From positions 62,001 through 126,000 of the forward strand of contig NZ_AP025460.1 in assembly GCF_024347315.1 (NCBI RefSeq): a stretch of 64,000 bases of DNA. Reading direction: 5' to 3'. Positions 48,090 to 59,134 of the stretch are shown here, one piece after another. The notes under the pieces are model-generated. The model had not been told where the DNA came from and ran no database searches. It was given only the letters and a program-made list of their open reading frames with translations. Source of the DNA: Vibrio atlanticus. Lineage in GTDB: Bacteria; Pseudomonadota; Gammaproteobacteria; Enterobacterales; Vibrionaceae. Position 1 is the first letter of the stretch. Each line of letters opens with the position of its first letter. Made by a program: the position numbers and the translations under genes.

Positions 48090-48107
48090 TTGGCTATTCC
48101 TTCTAGC

Positions 48108-48494
48108 TTATTGAGTCTTGAACTTGATGATGTCACGACGTTGCTTTTTATCTGGGCGACGTTCTGGTGCTGGGCTATGAGCGTTCAGTTTACGTTGTGT
48201 TGCAAACTCTTCTCTCTTTGCCAAGCTCTCGGTGGTTTCTTCATAGAGGGTTTGAGCTATAGGAGCTCCACCACGATGGGCCGAGATTTTCTCGATTGTC
48301 ACCGTCTTTTCTTCATTACCTTGGCGCAGGGTAATCACTGCTCCAAGTTCGACAATTTTACTTGGCTTGCTGCGCTGACCATTATAGTGGACTTTGCCAC
48401 CATCGACCATATTGCGAGCAATAGACCGGGTTTTGTAAAAACGAGCTGCCCACAACCATTTATCGAGTCTGACAGCTTCATTAGTAGTTTTCAT
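48108..48494 (-). CDS. hslR: Heat-shock ribosome-associated protein Hsp15
   Basis: Hsp15 binds 50S subunits that carry a stuck nascent chain and helps rescue them. The 128-residue protein has an S4 RNA-binding domain (RLDKWLWAARFYKTRSIARNMVDGGKVHYNGQRSKPSKIVELG) and a basic C-terminal tail rich in R and K. It is the first gene of the hslR-hslO pair, 18 bp before hslO. The gap to epsC (48495-48773) holds both divergent promoters but I see no clear box. Confidence 0.94.
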   Translation of the reverse strand: MKTTNEAVRLDKWLWAARFYKTRSIARNMVDGGKVHYNGQRSKPSKIVELGAVITLRQGNEEKTVTIEKISAHRGGAPIAQTLYEETTESLAKREEFATQRKLNAHSPAPERRPDKKQRRDIIKFKTQ

Positions 48495-48773
48495 ATAGGG
48501 CTGTGCCTTATTAAGTGAGAAATGAATGCGGTTTAACTGTAATGAACAGTGCGCAACATGCTTTTAATTACATTAAGTAGAAGCTTAAAGTGGAGGCGGT
48601 TGGCATTTTTTTCAAGTCATAATACAAAATAGCCATGTAATGCCGCTTTATAGATTTGCTATGATATAGTTCAGGATCTTATGCTTAAATAAGCTTGGTA
48701 TCGAACGAATGAATAAAAAAGCTGAAAGTTTAATGATTTGCAGCATTTGTCGTCATGAAAAGGGGCAAGGAAA

Positions 48774-49697
48774 GTGAACTTTTTAGAGCTCAAGAATCGC
48801 GCAGGAAATTCTCCTGTGTTGAGCCGCTTATTAGAAAATGGATTTGTACTTCAGCAGAAACTAAGCCTAGCGATGTGTTGTATGTTGATTGCAGCTTCCG
48901 CATGGATTTTAGGACAGCTTGCATGGTTTATTGACCCTGCTGAGCAAGCCGTCGTGCCTTGGAAAGCAACAGCTTCATCGTCTTCTACTCCTCAATCGAC
49001 CCTTGATATCTCTTCTTTGCAGCGGAGCAACCTTTTTGGTGCCTATAACCCAACCACGCCTGTTGTGGTTGAGCAGCAAGTTATCCAAGATGCACCAAAG
49101 ACACGATTAAATCTAGTTTTGGTAGGTGCAGTCGCCAGTTCTAATCCAAAGCGGAGCTTAGCTGTGATTGCCAATCGCGGTACGCAGGCGACCTACGGAA
49201 TTAATGAAGAGATAGAAGGCACTAGAGCTAAGCTTAAAGCCGTATTAGTCGATCGTGTGATTATTGATAACTCAGGTCGAGACGAAACCTTGATGCTTGA
49301 AGGTATTGAGTACAAGCGTTTAGCTGTCTCAGCCCCTGCGCCACCTCGCGCTTCTTCTTCGGTTCGTGGTAATAACCCTGTTTCAGCAGAACAGAAGCTA
49401 GATGAAATTAAAGCGAAGATAATGAAAGATCCGCAACAAATCTTCCAATATGTTCGACTGTCCCAGGTCAAGCGCGACGATAAAGTGATTGGTTATCGAG
49501 TGAGTCCAGGCAAAGATTCAGAACTTTTTAACTCAGTAGGGCTCCAAAACGGAGATATCGCGACTCAGTTAAATGGGCAAGACCTGACAGACCCCGCTGC
49601 TATGGGCAACATATTCCGTTCTATCTCAGAGCTGACAGAGCTAAATCTCGTCGTCGAGAGAGATGGTCAACAACATGAAGTGTTTATTGAATTTTAA
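48774..49697 (+). CDS. epsC: Type II secretion protein EpsC (GspC)
   Basis: GspC links the inner-membrane platform to the secretin of the type II secretion system. Residues ~33-52 are a membrane helix (LAMCCMLIAASAWILGQLAW). A periplasmic HR domain (~95-180; APKTRLNLVLVGAVASSNPKRSLAVIANRG) contacts the secretin, and a C-terminal PDZ domain (~220-305; IFQYVRLSQVKRDDKVIGYRVSPGKD) follows. The start is GTG 48774 with AAGG upstream. First gene of the epsC-epsN operon. Confidence 0.96.
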   Translation: MNFLELKNRAGNSPVLSRLLENGFVLQQKLSLAMCCMLIAASAWILGQLAWFIDPAEQAVVPWKATASSSSTPQSTLDISSLQRSNLFGAYNPTTPVVVEQQVIQDAPKTRLNLVLVGAVASSNPKRSLAVIANRGTQATYGINEEIEGTRAKLKAVLVDRVIIDNSGRDETLMLEGIEYKRLAVSAPAPPRASSSVRGNNPVSAEQKLDEIKAKIMKDPQQIFQYVRLSQVKRDDKVIGYRVSPGKDSELFNSVGLQNGDIATQLNGQDLTDPAAMGNIFRSISELTELNLVVERDGQQHEVFIEF

Positions 49698-49738
49698 AAC
49701 TTTGCGTCTAACGAAGGACGAAAGTGTAGGAGAAGTAC

Positions 49739-51763
49739 GTGAAGCATTGGTTTAAGAAAAGTGCATGGTTATTGGCAGGAAGCTTAATCTGCACACCCGC
49801 CGCCATCGCGAGTGATTTTAGTGCCAGCTTTAAAGGCACTGATATTCAAGAGTTTATTAATATTGTTGGTCGTAATCTAGAGAAGACGATCATCGTCGAC
49901 CCTTCGGTGCGCGGAAAAATCGATGTACGCAGCTACGACGTACTCAATGAAGAGCAATATTACAGCTTCTTCTTAAACGTATTAGAAGTGTACGGCTACG
50001 CAGTCGTTGAAATGGACTCGGGTGTTCTTAAGATCATCAAAGCGAAAGATTCTAAAACCTCGGCAATCCCAGTTGTTGGCGACCGTGATTCGATCACAGG
50101 CGACAGCGTTGTGACACGTGTTGTGACGGTTCGTAATGTCTCGGTTCGTGAGCTATCTCCTCTGCTTCGTCAACTGAATGACAACGCGGGCGCGGGCAAC
50201 GTGGTGCACTACGATCCTGCAAATATCATTCTAATTACTGGCCGTGCAGCCGTTGTTAATCGTTTAGCCGAGATCATCAAACGTGTAGACCAAGCGGGTG
50301 ATAAAGAGATTGAGGTCGTTGAACTAAAGAATGCTTCCGCCGCGGAGATGGTGCGTATAGTCGATGCACTAAGTAAAACCACAGATGCTAAAAACACCCC
50401 TGCCTTCCTGCAGCCTAAATTAGTTGCCGATGAGCGTACCAATGCAATTCTTATCTCAGGCGACCCTAAAGTACGCAGTCGTTTAAGAAAGTTGATTGAA
50501 CAGCTTGATGTTGAAATGGCGACTAAGGGTAACAACCAAGTTATCTACCTTAAATACGCAAAAGCGGAAGACTTAGTCGATGTGCTGAAAGGCGTGTCTG
50601 ACAACCTGCAATCAGAGAAACAAACATCAACCAAAGGCAGTTCATCGCAGCGCAACCAAATGATGATTTCAGCTCATAGTGATACTAACTCGTTGGTGAT
50701 TACCGCACAGCCAGACATCATGAACGCGCTGCAAGACGTGATCGCTCAACTCGATATCCGTCGTGCTCAAGTGTTGATTGAAGCCTTAATTGTTGAAATG
50801 GCAGAAGGTGATGGCGTTAACCTAGGTGTGCAGTGGGGCAACCTAGAAACGGGTGCCATGATTCAGTACAGCAATACTGGTGCATCGATTGGCGGTGTGA
50901 TGGTGGGTCTAGAAGAAGCAAAAGATAAAACGGTTGATCGAGTTGTAACTCCAAGTGATGGATCGAAACCCTATACGGTGAAAGAGACGGAAAAGGGTGA
51001 CTATTCAACGTTAGCATCTGCTCTTTCTGGCGTTAATGGTGCAGCAATGAGTGTGGTCATGGGTGACTGGACAGCGTTGATCAGTGCGGTAGCAACCGAT
51101 TCAAACTCAAACATTCTGTCTTCTCCAAGTATCACTGTGATGGACAACGGCGAGGCTTCATTCATTGTGGGTGAAGAGGTGCCCGTTCTAACTGGTTCTA
51201 AAGCAGGTTCAAGCAACGATAATCCATTCCAAACGGTTGAACGTAAGGAAGTGGGCATCAAGCTTAAAGTGGTACCACAAATTAATGAAGGTGACTCGGT
51301 TCAGCTAAAAATAGAACAAGAAGTGTCGAACGTATTGGGTGCGAATGGTGCGGTTGATGTGCGTTTTGCAAAGCGTCAGCTAAATACGTCAGTGATTGTT
51401 CAAGACGGTCAAATGCTGGTGTTGGGTGGCTTGATTGACGAGCGCGCACTAGAGAGTGAATCTAAGGTACCGTTCTTGGGTGATATTCCAGTGCTTGGAC
51501 ACCTGTTCAAATCAACCAGTACTCAGGTTGAGAAAAAGAATTTAATGGTATTTATCAAGCCAACCATCATCCGTGATGGCATGACAGCAGATGGTATCAC
51601 GCAGCGTAAATACAACTTTATTCGTGCTGAGCAACTGTACAAGGCTGAGCAAGGCTTGAAACTGATGGATAACGATAATATTCCAGTACTCCCTAAGTTT
51701 GGCGATAGTATGAATCATCCTGCTGAAATCCAAGCCTTCATCGATCAAATGGAAACAGAATAA
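49739..51763 (+). CDS. epsD: Type II secretion secretin EpsD (GspD)
   Basis: GspD forms the outer-membrane secretin pore. The 674-residue precursor has a signal peptide (~1-24), N0 domain (~25-105), three N1-N3 repeats (~120-320) and the beta-barrel secretin domain with [29 protein letters not shown] and [24 protein letters not shown]. The C-terminal S-domain (~600-674) would bind a pilotin. GTG 49739 follows AGGAG. The stop TAA overlaps the epsE start. Confidence 0.97.
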   Translation: MKHWFKKSAWLLAGSLICTPAAIASDFSASFKGTDIQEFINIVGRNLEKTIIVDPSVRGKIDVRSYDVLNEEQYYSFFLNVLEVYGYAVVEMDSGVLKIIKAKDSKTSAIPVVGDRDSITGDSVVTRVVTVRNVSVRELSPLLRQLNDNAGAGNVVHYDPANIILITGRAAVVNRLAEIIKRVDQAGDKEIEVVELKNASAAEMVRIVDALSKTTDAKNTPAFLQPKLVADERTNAILISGDPKVRSRLRKLIEQLDVEMATKGNNQVIYLKYAKAEDLVDVLKGVSDNLQSEKQTSTKGSSSQRNQMMISAHSDTNSLVITAQPDIMNALQDVIAQLDIRRAQVLIEALIVEMAEGDGVNLGVQWGNLETGAMIQYSNTGASIGGVMVGLEEAKDKTVDRVVTPSDGSKPYTVKETEKGDYSTLASALSGVNGAAMSVVMGDWTALISAVATDSNSNILSSPSITVMDNGEASFIVGEEVPVLTGSKAGSSNDNPFQTVERKEVGIKLKVVPQINEGDSVQLKIEQEVSNVLGANGAVDVRFAKRQLNTSVIVQDGQMLVLGGLIDERALESESKVPFLGDIPVLGHLFKSTSTQVEKKNLMVFIKPTIIRDGMTADGITQRKYNFIRAEQLYKAEQGLKLMDNDNIPVLPKFGDSMNHPAEIQAFIDQMETE

Positions 51764-53265
51764 TGGCTGAATTGGTAGGGGCGGCACGTACTTATCAGCG
51801 CTTGCCGTTTAGCTTTGCGAATCGCTACAAGATGGTTTTGGAGTATCAGCACCCGGAGCGCGCGCCGGTACTTTATTATGTTGAACCTCTGAAATCGGCG
51901 GCGATCATTGAAGTGAGCCGTGTTGTGAAAAATGGCTTCACACCACAAGCGATAAGCGCAGACGAATTTGATAAAAAACTGACCGATGCTTATCAGCGTG
52001 ACTCGTCGGAAGCTCGTCAGCTAATGGAAGACATTGGTGCCGACAACGATGACTTCTTCTCGTTAGCGGAAGAGCTGCCACAAGACGAAGATTTGCTTGA
52101 ATCAGAAGACGACGCACCGATCATCAAGTTAATTAATGCGATGTTGGGTGAGGCGATTAAAGAAGGCGCTTCGGATATTCATATCGAAACCTTCGAAAAG
52201 TCACTGTCGATCCGTTTCCGTATTGATGGTGTGCTGCGCGATGTATTAGCACCAAGCCGTAAGTTGGCTCCGCTGTTGGTTTCGCGTGTCAAGGTTATGG
52301 CTAAGCTGGATATTGCGGAAAAACGCGTGCCACAAGACGGTCGTATTTCTCTACGTATCGGTGGCCGAGCGGTTGATGTGCGTGTATCTACCATGCCTTC
52401 TTCACACGGTGAACGTGTAGTAATGCGTCTGTTGGACAAAAACGCCACTCGCCTAGATCTACACAGTTTGGGTATGACGGCAGAGAACCACGAGAACTTT
52501 CGTAAACTTATTCAGCGCCCACACGGTATTATCTTGGTTACCGGTCCTACGGGTTCGGGTAAATCAACGACCTTGTACGCTGGCCTGCAAGAACTCAACA
52601 GTAACGAACGCAACATCCTTACCGTTGAAGATCCAATCGAATTTGATATTGATGGTATTGGTCAAACACAGGTAAACCCTAAGGTTGATATGACCTTTGC
52701 GCGCGGCTTACGTGCGATTCTTCGTCAAGACCCGGATGTGGTAATGATTGGTGAGATCCGTGATTTAGAGACTGCTGAGATCGCTGTTCAAGCCTCTTTG
52801 ACGGGTCACTTAGTCATGTCGACTCTTCACACCAATACGGCAATCGGTGCGATCACGCGTCTGCGTGATATGGGCATTGAACCTTTCTTGATCTCTTCTT
52901 CTCTGCTGGGTGTTTTGGCTCAGCGCTTGGTTCGTACTCTGTGTAACGACTGTAAAGAACCTTACGAAGCCGATAAAGAACAGAAAAAGCTGTTTGGTAT
53001 GAAGAAGAAAGAGAGCCTCACACTTTACCATGCAAAAGGTTGTGAAGAGTGTGGCCATAAAGGCTATCGAGGTCGTACCGGTATTCATGAGCTACTGATG
53101 ATTGACGATTCGGTACAAGAGCTGATTCACAGTGAAGCTGGTGAGCAGGCGATTGAGAAAGCGATTCGTGGCACAACCCCAAGTATTCGAGATGATGGCT
53201 TGAGCAAAGTTCTGAAAGGGGTAACGTCCTTAGAAGAAGTGATGCGAGTGACTAAGGAAGTCTAG
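51763..53265 (+). CDS. epsE: Type II secretion ATPase EpsE (GspE)
   Basis: GspE is the cytoplasmic hexameric ATPase that drives the pseudopilus. The N-terminal domain (~1-100) binds EpsL. Then come the Walker [15 protein letters not shown] (~261), Asp box, Walker [15 protein letters not shown] and His box of the secretion ATPases. A zinc module of four cysteines (C-N-D-C ... C-E-E-C, ~390-430) is intact. Coupled with epsD by a TAATG overlap. Confidence 0.98.
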   Translation: MAELVGAARTYQRLPFSFANRYKMVLEYQHPERAPVLYYVEPLKSAAIIEVSRVVKNGFTPQAISADEFDKKLTDAYQRDSSEARQLMEDIGADNDDFFSLAEELPQDEDLLESEDDAPIIKLINAMLGEAIKEGASDIHIETFEKSLSIRFRIDGVLRDVLAPSRKLAPLLVSRVKVMAKLDIAEKRVPQDGRISLRIGGRAVDVRVSTMPSSHGERVVMRLLDKNATRLDLHSLGMTAENHENFRKLIQRPHGIILVTGPTGSGKSTTLYAGLQELNSNERNILTVEDPIEFDIDGIGQTQVNPKVDMTFARGLRAILRQDPDVVMIGEIRDLETAEIAVQASLTGHLVMSTLHTNTAIGAITRLRDMGIEPFLISSSLLGVLAQRLVRTLCNDCKEPYEADKEQKKLFGMKKKESLTLYHAKGCEECGHKGYRGRTGIHELLMIDDSVQELIHSEAGEQAIEKAIRGTTPSIRDDGLSKVLKGVTSLEEVMRVTKEV

Positions 53266-53266
53266 T

Positions 53267-54487
53267 ATGGCGGCATTTGAATACAAAGCGCTGGATACCA
53301 AAGGTAAGAGCAAAAAGGGTTCGATTGAAGCGGATAATGCTCGTCAGGCTCGCCAACGTTTAAAAGAACAAGGTTTAATGCCGGTTGAGATGACCGAAGC
53401 TAAGGCGAAAAATGCGAAAGGTACTCAGCCTTCGACCAACTTTAAGCGTGGTATCAGTACGCCAGATCTTGCGTTGATTACTCGTCAAATATCCACGCTC
53501 GTTCAATCAGGCATGCCGCTAGAAGAGTGCTTGAAAGCGGTAGCTGAGCAGTCTGAAAAGCCACGTATTCGAACTATGCTATTGGCGGTTCGCTCTAAGG
53601 TTACCGAAGGCTACTCATTAGCCGATAGCCTGTCTGATTACCCGCATATCTTCGATGAGCTGTTTAGGGCCATGGTTGCGGCGGGTGAGAAGTCTGGTCA
53701 CTTAGATGCGGTATTGGAGCGACTGGCCGATTATGCAGAAAATCGTCAGAAGATGCGCTCTAAGCTGCTACAAGCGATGATCTACCCTGTGGTGCTGGTG
53801 GTGTTTGCGGTGACGATTGTTTCGTTCCTGTTGGCAACCGTGGTACCTAAGATCGTCGAGCCTATTATCCAAATGGGCCAAGAGCTTCCTCAGTCGACAC
53901 AATTTTTATTAGCCTCGAGTGAATTTATCCAGAATTGGGGCATCCAATTACTGTTGTTGATCATTGGTGTGATTGTGTTGATTAAGAGCGCGCTCAAAAA
54001 GCCGGGTATTCGCATGAGCTGGGATCGCAAACTATTGAGTATTCCGCTGATCGGCAAGATTGCGAAAGGGATCAATACCTCTCGTTTTGCACGAACACTC
54101 TCAATTTGTACCTCGAGTGCGATTCCAATCCTTGAAGGGATGAAGGTCGCGGTTGATGTGATGTCGAATCAACATGTGAAACAGCAAGTATTACAGGCTT
54201 CAGACAGTGTTAGAGAAGGCGCAAGCTTACGTAAAGCGTTGGATCAAACCAAACTCTTTCCACCGATGATGCTGCATATGATCGCCAGTGGTGAGCAGAG
54301 TGGTCAGTTGGAACAGATGCTGACAAGAGCGGCAGACAACCAAGATCAAAGCTTTGAGTCGACGGTCAATATCGCGTTAGGCATTTTCACCCCAGCGCTT
54401 ATCGCGTTGATGGCCGGTTTGGTGCTGTTTATCGTGATGGCGACGCTGATGCCGATGCTTGAAATGAACAATTTAATGAGTGGATAA
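53267..54487 (+). CDS. epsF: Type II secretion inner-membrane protein EpsF (GspF)
   Basis: GspF is the polytopic platform protein at the centre of the system. The 406-residue protein has two GspF domains (~70-195 and ~275-400), each with an R-Q-I-S-T-L-type or FARTLSICTSSAIPILEG-type block, and three membrane helices (~170-192, ~222-240 and ~375-398). It starts one base after the epsE stop. Confidence 0.97.
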   Translation: MAAFEYKALDTKGKSKKGSIEADNARQARQRLKEQGLMPVEMTEAKAKNAKGTQPSTNFKRGISTPDLALITRQISTLVQSGMPLEECLKAVAEQSEKPRIRTMLLAVRSKVTEGYSLADSLSDYPHIFDELFRAMVAAGEKSGHLDAVLERLADYAENRQKMRSKLLQAMIYPVVLVVFAVTIVSFLLATVVPKIVEPIIQMGQELPQSTQFLLASSEFIQNWGIQLLLLIIGVIVLIKSALKKPGIRMSWDRKLLSIPLIGKIAKGINTSRFARTLSICTSSAIPILEGMKVAVDVMSNQHVKQQVLQASDSVREGASLRKALDQTKLFPPMMLHMIASGEQSGQLEQMLTRAADNQDQSFESTVNIALGIFTPALIALMAGLVLFIVMATLMPMLEMNNLMSG

Positions 54488-54575
54488 CGTACTGCTCATC
54501 AGGCGTTAGTTTTTGGATTATCGAGAAGAAGGGCATTATTACCTTCAACTCGCTATCTGTAATTTGGAGAAAATA

Positions 54576-55019
54576 ATGAAAAATAAAATGAAAAAACAGT
54601 CAGGCTTTACTCTATTGGAAGTGATGGTTGTTGTGGTTATTCTTGGTGTTTTAGCTAGCTTTGTTGTTCCTAACCTTTTGGGTAACAAAGAGAAGGCGGA
54701 TCAACAGAAAGCCATCACGGATATCGTGGCGCTAGAGAACGCGCTAGATATGTACAAACTGGATAACAGTGTTTACCCAACAACGGATCAAGGCCTTGAT
54801 GGATTGGTTTCTAAGCCAAGCAGTCCAGAGCCTCGTAACTACCGTGACGGTGGCTACATTAAGCGTCTGCCTAACGACCCATGGGGCAATGAGTACCAAT
54901 ACCTAAGCCCAGGTGATAACGGTACTATCGATATCTTTACGCTTGGTGCTGATGGCCAAGAAGGTGGTGAAGGTATCGCTGCGGATATCGGTAACTGGAA
55001 CATGCAAGATTTCCAATAA
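54576..55019 (+). CDS. epsG: Major pseudopilin EpsG (GspG)
   Basis: GspG builds the shaft of the periplasmic pseudopilus. The prepilin site is G|FTLLEV after a 9-residue leader (MKNKMKKQSG), followed by the hydrophobic helix VVVVILGVLASFVVPNLLG. The globular part has DNSVYPTTDQGLDGLV and LPNDPWGNEYQYLSPG, with the calcium-site loop typical of GspG. ATG 54576 has GGAG at good spacing; an in-frame upstream extension has no support. Confidence 0.97.
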   Translation: MKNKMKKQSGFTLLEVMVVVVILGVLASFVVPNLLGNKEKADQQKAITDIVALENALDMYKLDNSVYPTTDQGLDGLVSKPSSPEPRNYRDGGYIKRLPNDPWGNEYQYLSPGDNGTIDIFTLGADGQEGGEGIAADIGNWNMQDFQ

Positions 55020-55097
55020 GCTTCGGCTTATTGTTTTATAGGTTATTGAGCTTGATACGTTATTGATGGTAGGACGTAAACAGATGGAGTCTACAAG

Positions 55098-55691
55098 GTG
55101 AAAACTAAGCAAACACAGCCAGGTTTCACCTTGATTGAGATTCTTTTGGTGTTGGTATTACTGTCAGTAACGGCGGTCGCGGTGATCGCGACCATTCCGA
55201 CCAATAGCAAAGATGTCGCTAAAAAATATGCTCAAAGCTTCTATCAACGAGTTCAATTACTCAATGAAGAGGCTATTTTGAGTGGCTTGGATTTTGGCGT
55301 TCGTGTCGATGAAAAAAAATCGACTTACGTTCTGATGGCGCTTAAGTCAGAAGGTTGGCAAGAAGTCGAATTTGAAAAAATCCCCTCTTCAACTGAATTA
55401 CCGGAAGAACTCGCGTTGTCACTGACTTTAGGTGGTGGCGCATGGGAAGACGATGATCGTTTGTTCAATCCCGGAAGCTTGTTTGATGAAGATATGTTTG
55501 CGGATCTTGAAGAGGAAAAAAAGCCCAAGCCACCTCAGATATACATCTTGTCGAGTGCTGAAATGACGCCATTTGTATTATCGTTTTATCCAAATACCGG
55601 AGACACCATACAAGATGGTTGGCGTATTCGGGTGTTGGATAATGGTGTGATTCGACTGCTAGAGCCGGGAGAAGAAGATGAAGAGGAATAA
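55098..55691 (+). CDS. epsH: Minor pseudopilin EpsH (GspH)
   Basis: A 197-residue minor pseudopilin. Prepilin cleavage is at G|FTLIEI after a nine-residue leader (MKTKQTQPG), then LLVLVLLSVTAVAVIATIPT. The body is acidic, with FNPGSLFDEDMFADLEEEKKPKPP and a C-terminal PGEEDEEE. It starts GTG 55098, and its 3' end overlaps epsI by 14 bases. Confidence 0.94.
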   Translation: MKTKQTQPGFTLIEILLVLVLLSVTAVAVIATIPTNSKDVAKKYAQSFYQRVQLLNEEAILSGLDFGVRVDEKKSTYVLMALKSEGWQEVEFEKIPSSTELPEELALSLTLGGGAWEDDDRLFNPGSLFDEDMFADLEEEKKPKPPQIYILSSAEMTPFVLSFYPNTGDTIQDGWRIRVLDNGVIRLLEPGEEDEEE

Positions 55692-56094
55692 CCGTTCTCC
55701 TTATCGTTCTCGTGGTATGCCTCTTGGTTCTCGAGGAATGACTCTTAGTTCTCGAGGAATGACACTGCTTGAAGTATTAGTTGCGCTCGCTATCTTCGCT
55801 ACGGCGGCGATCAGTGTGATTCGTGCTGTCACCCAACACATTAATACCCTTAGTTATCTAGAAGAAAAAACCTTCGCGGCGATGGTTGTTGATAACCAGA
55901 TGGCCTTAGTCATGCTGCATCCTGAGAAGCTTAAAAAAGCGCAGGGCACGCAAGAGTTAGCGGGAAGAGAGTGGTTCTGGAAGGTGACTCCCATCGATAC
56001 CAGCGATAATTTATTAAAGGCGTTTGATGTGAGTGCAGCAACCAGTAAGAAAGCTTCTCCAGTGGTCACGGTGCGCAGTTATGTGGTCAACTAA
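55678..56094 (+). CDS. epsI: Minor pseudopilin EpsI (GspI) with triplicated leader repeat
   Basis: GspI joins GspJ and GspK at the tip of the pseudopilus. The mature helix follows G27|MTLLEVLVALAIFATAAISVI, with the E5 glutamate intact. The leader is unusually long, because a 21-bp unit is repeated three times (55707-55769), giving SRGMPLG-SRGMTLS-SRGMTLL. Only the last copy is a proper prepilin site; the first two have the G-M junction but no glutamate five residues on. The body has VDNQMALVMLHPEKL and the usual C-terminal strand. Overlaps epsH by 14 bases and epsJ by 14 bases. Confidence 0.93.
   Translation: MKRNNRSPYRSRGMPLGSRGMTLSSRGMTLLEVLVALAIFATAAISVIRAVTQHINTLSYLEEKTFAAMVVDNQMALVMLHPEKLKKAQGTQELAGREWFWKVTPIDTSDNLLKAFDVSAATSKKASPVVTVRSYVVN
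55707..55769 (+). repeat. Three 21-bp in-frame repeats in the epsI leader
   Basis: Units 55707-55727, 55728-55748 and 55749-55769 share TTCTCG(A/T)GG(A/T)ATG followed by C/A-rich CTCTT-like ends; the last two are nearly the same for their first 15 bases. Confidence 0.85.
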
Positions 56095-56866
56095 AAGCGT
56101 GTGGTTAAGTAAAATCGTGTCGTTAGCGAAGAGCAAGTCGCTAAGTAAAAGCATGTCGGCAAATAAGCATACGCCACGTAAACAAGGTATATCTTCAAAA
56201 GGGAGAGGCTTTACTTTAATCGAAGTTTTGGTCTCGATTGCCATTTTTTCCACGTTAAGCATGGCGGCTTATCAGGTGGTAAATCAGGTCCAACGAAGCA
56301 ACGAACTCTCTATTGAGCGTAGTGCTCGTTTAAATCAACTGCAACGCAGTTTAGTCATTTTAGATAATGATTTTCGCCAGATGGCGGTACGACAATTTCG
56401 TACCAATGGTGAAGAAGCATCATCTAAGCTGATCCTAATGAAAGAGTATTTACTGGATTCCGACAGTGTTGGCATCATGTTTACTCGCCTTGGTTGGCAC
56501 AACCCACAGCAGCAGTTCCCTCGCGGAGAAGTCACCAAAGTAGGCTACCGCATAAAAGAGGAAACGCTTGAGCGTGTATGGTGGCGTTACCCCGATACAC
56601 CTGCCGGCCAACAAGGTGTGATTACTCCTCTGCTTGATGATGTTGAGAACCTGGAGTTCGAGTTTTATGACGGAAGCCGCTGGGGCAAAGAGTGGCAAAC
56701 CGATAAATCACTGCCTAAAGCGGTGAGACTTAAGCTGACACTGAAAGATTACGGTGAGATAGAACGTGTTTATCTCACACCAAGTGGCGCCTTAGATCAG
56801 GTCGATGATTCTTCAAACAGTGACTCTTCAGGCAGTAATGAGGGGAATAATGATTCATCAAACTAA
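56081..56866 (+). CDS. epsJ: Minor pseudopilin EpsJ (GspJ) with repeat-extended leader
   Basis: A tip pseudopilin of 261 residues. The prepilin site is G43|[18 protein letters not shown]. The 43-residue leader is much longer than usual and contains four six-residue repeats encoded by an 18-bp tandem array (56095-56166): [18 protein letters not shown] and SMSANK. The mature part has the family blocks [47 protein letters not shown] and [10 protein letters not shown], and ends in a serine/asparagine-rich tail. ATG 56081 overlaps the epsI stop; ATG 56153 within the repeats is an alternative start giving a short leader. Confidence 0.92.
   Translation: MWSTKSVWLSKIVSLAKSKSLSKSMSANKHTPRKQGISSKGRGFTLIEVLVSIAIFSTLSMAAYQVVNQVQRSNELSIERSARLNQLQRSLVILDNDFRQMAVRQFRTNGEEASSKLILMKEYLLDSDSVGIMFTRLGWHNPQQQFPRGEVTKVGYRIKEETLERVWWRYPDTPAGQQGVITPLLDDVENLEFEFYDGSRWGKEWQTDKSLPKAVRLKLTLKDYGEIERVYLTPSGALDQVDDSSNSDSSGSNEGNNDSSN
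56095..56166 (+). repeat. Four 18-bp in-frame repeats in the epsJ leader
   Basis: Units at 56095, 56113, 56131 and 56149 follow the pattern AA(G/T)C(G/A)TGTSG(T/C/G)TAAGTAA with degeneration. Eighteen bases keep the reading frame. Confidence 0.78.
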
Positions 56867-57899
56867 TAAGCCTGCACTGACAAGGTCTGCTGTGGGGCGT
56901 AAACAGCGTGGTGTCGCGCTGATCATTATTCTGATGCTTTTGGCGATCATGGCAACCATAGCTGGCAGTATGTCGGAGCGTCTGTTTACGCAATTCAAAC
57001 GCGTTGGCAATCAACTGAATTACCAACAGGCTTACTGGTATAGCATTGGTGTAGAAGCACTTGTCCAAGACGGTATTAGGCAAAGTTATAAAGATAGTGA
57101 TACGGTGAACTTAAGCCAGCCATGGGCGTTAGAGGAGCAGGTATACCCATTGGATTATGGCCAAGTTAAAGGGCGTATCGTTGATGCGCAGGCTTGTTTC
57201 AATCTTAATGCGCTCGCTGGGATTACGACGACATCAAGTAACCAACCCCCTTATTTAGTGAAGGTTTGGCAAACCTTACTGGAAAACCAAGATGTGGAGC
57301 CTTATCAGGCTGAGGTTATCGCAAATTCAAGTTGGGAATTTCTGGACTCTGATACTCGAGCCACCTCTTCTGCGGGGGTAGAAGACAGCACTTATGAGGC
57401 GATGAAGCCAGCTTATTTGGCGGCGAATGGCTTAATAGCGGATGAATCGGAGCTGCGAGCCGTTTATCAGGTCTCTGGTGAAGCAATGGAAAAGGTACAT
57501 CCATTTATTTGTGCTTTGCCCACTGATGATTTCCGATTAAACGTGAATACCATCTCGGAAAAGCAGGCATCTTTACTGGAAGCAATGTTTGCACCCGGTC
57601 TAAGTGAATCGGACGCCAAACAGCTGATAGACAAGCGCCCATTTGATGGCTGGGATTCGGTGGATGCGTTTATGGCTGAGCCTGCTATTGTTGGTGTGAG
57701 TGCTGAAGTCAGCAAACAAGCGAAAGCATATTTAACTGTAGATAGCGCCTATTTTGAGCTAGATGCAGAGGTATTAGTTGAGCAGTCTCGTGTACGTATA
57801 CGAACGCTTTTCTATAGTAGTAATAGAGAAACAGTGACGGTAGTACGCCGTCGTTTTGGAGGAATCCGTGAGCGAGTTTCTGACCGTTCGACTGAGTAG
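56850..57899 (+). CDS. epsK: Minor pseudopilin EpsK (GspK)
   Basis: GspK is the largest tip pseudopilin. Cleavage is at [18 protein letters not shown] with no glutamate at position 5, as expected for this subunit. The large inserted alpha domain is present ([62 protein letters not shown]). ATG 56850 is chosen for GAGGGGA upstream; it overlaps epsJ by 17 bases. Product 349 residues. Its end overlaps the epsL start. Confidence 0.95.
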   Translation: MIHQTNKPALTRSAVGRKQRGVALIIILMLLAIMATIAGSMSERLFTQFKRVGNQLNYQQAYWYSIGVEALVQDGIRQSYKDSDTVNLSQPWALEEQVYPLDYGQVKGRIVDAQACFNLNALAGITTTSSNQPPYLVKVWQTLLENQDVEPYQAEVIANSSWEFLDSDTRATSSAGVEDSTYEAMKPAYLAANGLIADESELRAVYQVSGEAMEKVHPFICALPTDDFRLNVNTISEKQASLLEAMFAPGLSESDAKQLIDKRPFDGWDSVDAFMAEPAIVGVSAEVSKQAKAYLTVDSAYFELDAEVLVEQSRVRIRTLFYSSNRETVTVVRRRFGGIRERVSDRSTE

Positions 57900-59115
57900 C
57901 GAGCCACAAAGCCCAGTGCAGTGGTTGGTTTGGTCGACAAGCCAACAAGAAGTGATAGCAAGTGGTGAGCTGTCTAGCTGGGATCAGCTTGATGAGTTAA
58001 CGCCTTACGCTGAAAAGCGTAGCTGTATCGCTTTATTGCCGGGAAATGAGTGCTTAATTAAGCGTGTTGAAATTCCGAAAGGTGCTGCTCGCCAGTTCGA
58101 CTCTATGCTGCCATTTTTGTTAGAAGACGAAGTGGCACAAGATATCGAAGACTTACATCTAACCATTTTAGATAAAGATGCAACGCACGCTACTGTGTGT
58201 GGTGTAGATCGCGAATGGTTAAAACAAGCTTTAGACCAGTTTCGCAAAGCCAATATTATTTTCCGTAAGGTGCTGCCAGATACACTAGCCGTGCCTGTTG
58301 AAGAACAAGGCATCAGTGCATTGCAAATCGACCAGCATTGGCTATTGCGCCAAGGTCACTCTCAACGTCAAGGTAACTATCAAGCCGTATCAATCAGCGA
58401 AGCATGGTTGGCGATGTTTTTGCAAAGTGATTGGGTTGTAGCTGACGACGAAGAGCAACCTACGACTATCTTCAGCTATACCACAATGCCGAGCGATGAT
58501 GTACAGCAGCAAAGCGGTATGGAATGGCAAGCAAAGCCTGCGGAATTGGTGATGTCCTTATTGAGCCAACAAGCGATCACAAGCGGCGTAAATTTACTGA
58601 CGGGCACCTTTAAAACCAAATCTTCTTTCAGTAAATATTGGCGTGTATGGCAGAAGGTGGCGATTGCTGCTTGCTTGCTGGTGGCCGTGATTGTGACTCA
58701 ACAAGTGTTGAAGGTGCAGCAATACGAAGCACAAGCACAAGCCTATCGCATGGAGAGTGAGCGTATCTTTAGAGCCGTTCTGCCAGGTAAACAACGAATT
58801 CCGACAGTAAGCTACCTTAAGCGTCAGATGAATGATGAAGCTAAGAAGTACGGTGGCTCAGACGATGGTGACTCCTTACTTGGTTGGTTAGCATTGCTGC
58901 CTGAAACGTTAGGACAAGTGAAATCGATCGAAGTCGAAAGCATTCGCTATGATGGCAATCGTTCTGAAGTTCGATTACAAGCTAAAAGCGCTGATTTTCA
59001 ACATTTTGAGACGGCTAAAGTAAAACTTGAAGAGAAGTTTTCCGTTGAACAAGGGCCATTGAACCGTAATGGCGATGCCGTATTTGGCAGTTTTACCCTT
59101 AAACCCCGTCAGTAA
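57868..59115 (+). CDS. epsL: Type II secretion protein EpsL (GspL)
   Basis: GspL holds the ATPase EpsE at the membrane and binds EpsM. The cytoplasmic actin-like domain (~1-240) opens [22 protein letters not shown], as in V. cholerae, and contains [15 protein letters not shown] (EpsE contact). A membrane helix (~259-278, [18 protein letters not shown]) and a periplasmic ferredoxin-like domain follow ([27 protein letters not shown]). Start GTG 57868 with a strong GGAGG; it overlaps epsK by 32 bases. Confidence 0.96.
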   Translation: MSEFLTVRLSSEPQSPVQWLVWSTSQQEVIASGELSSWDQLDELTPYAEKRSCIALLPGNECLIKRVEIPKGAARQFDSMLPFLLEDEVAQDIEDLHLTILDKDATHATVCGVDREWLKQALDQFRKANIIFRKVLPDTLAVPVEEQGISALQIDQHWLLRQGHSQRQGNYQAVSISEAWLAMFLQSDWVVADDEEQPTTIFSYTTMPSDDVQQQSGMEWQAKPAELVMSLLSQQAITSGVNLLTGTFKTKSSFSKYWRVWQKVAIAACLLVAVIVTQQVLKVQQYEAQAQAYRMESERIFRAVLPGKQRIPTVSYLKRQMNDEAKKYGGSDDGDSLLGWLALLPETLGQVKSIEVESIRYDGNRSEVRLQAKSADFQHFETAKVKLEEKFSVEQGPLNRNGDAVFGSFTLKPRQ

Positions 59116-59134
59116 CTGCGCAAGGAGATCAGTG

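Noticed and set aside
48090..48518. Plus-strand ORF opposite hslR
   Set aside because: hslR on the other strand is certain (S4 domain); this frame is a shadow.
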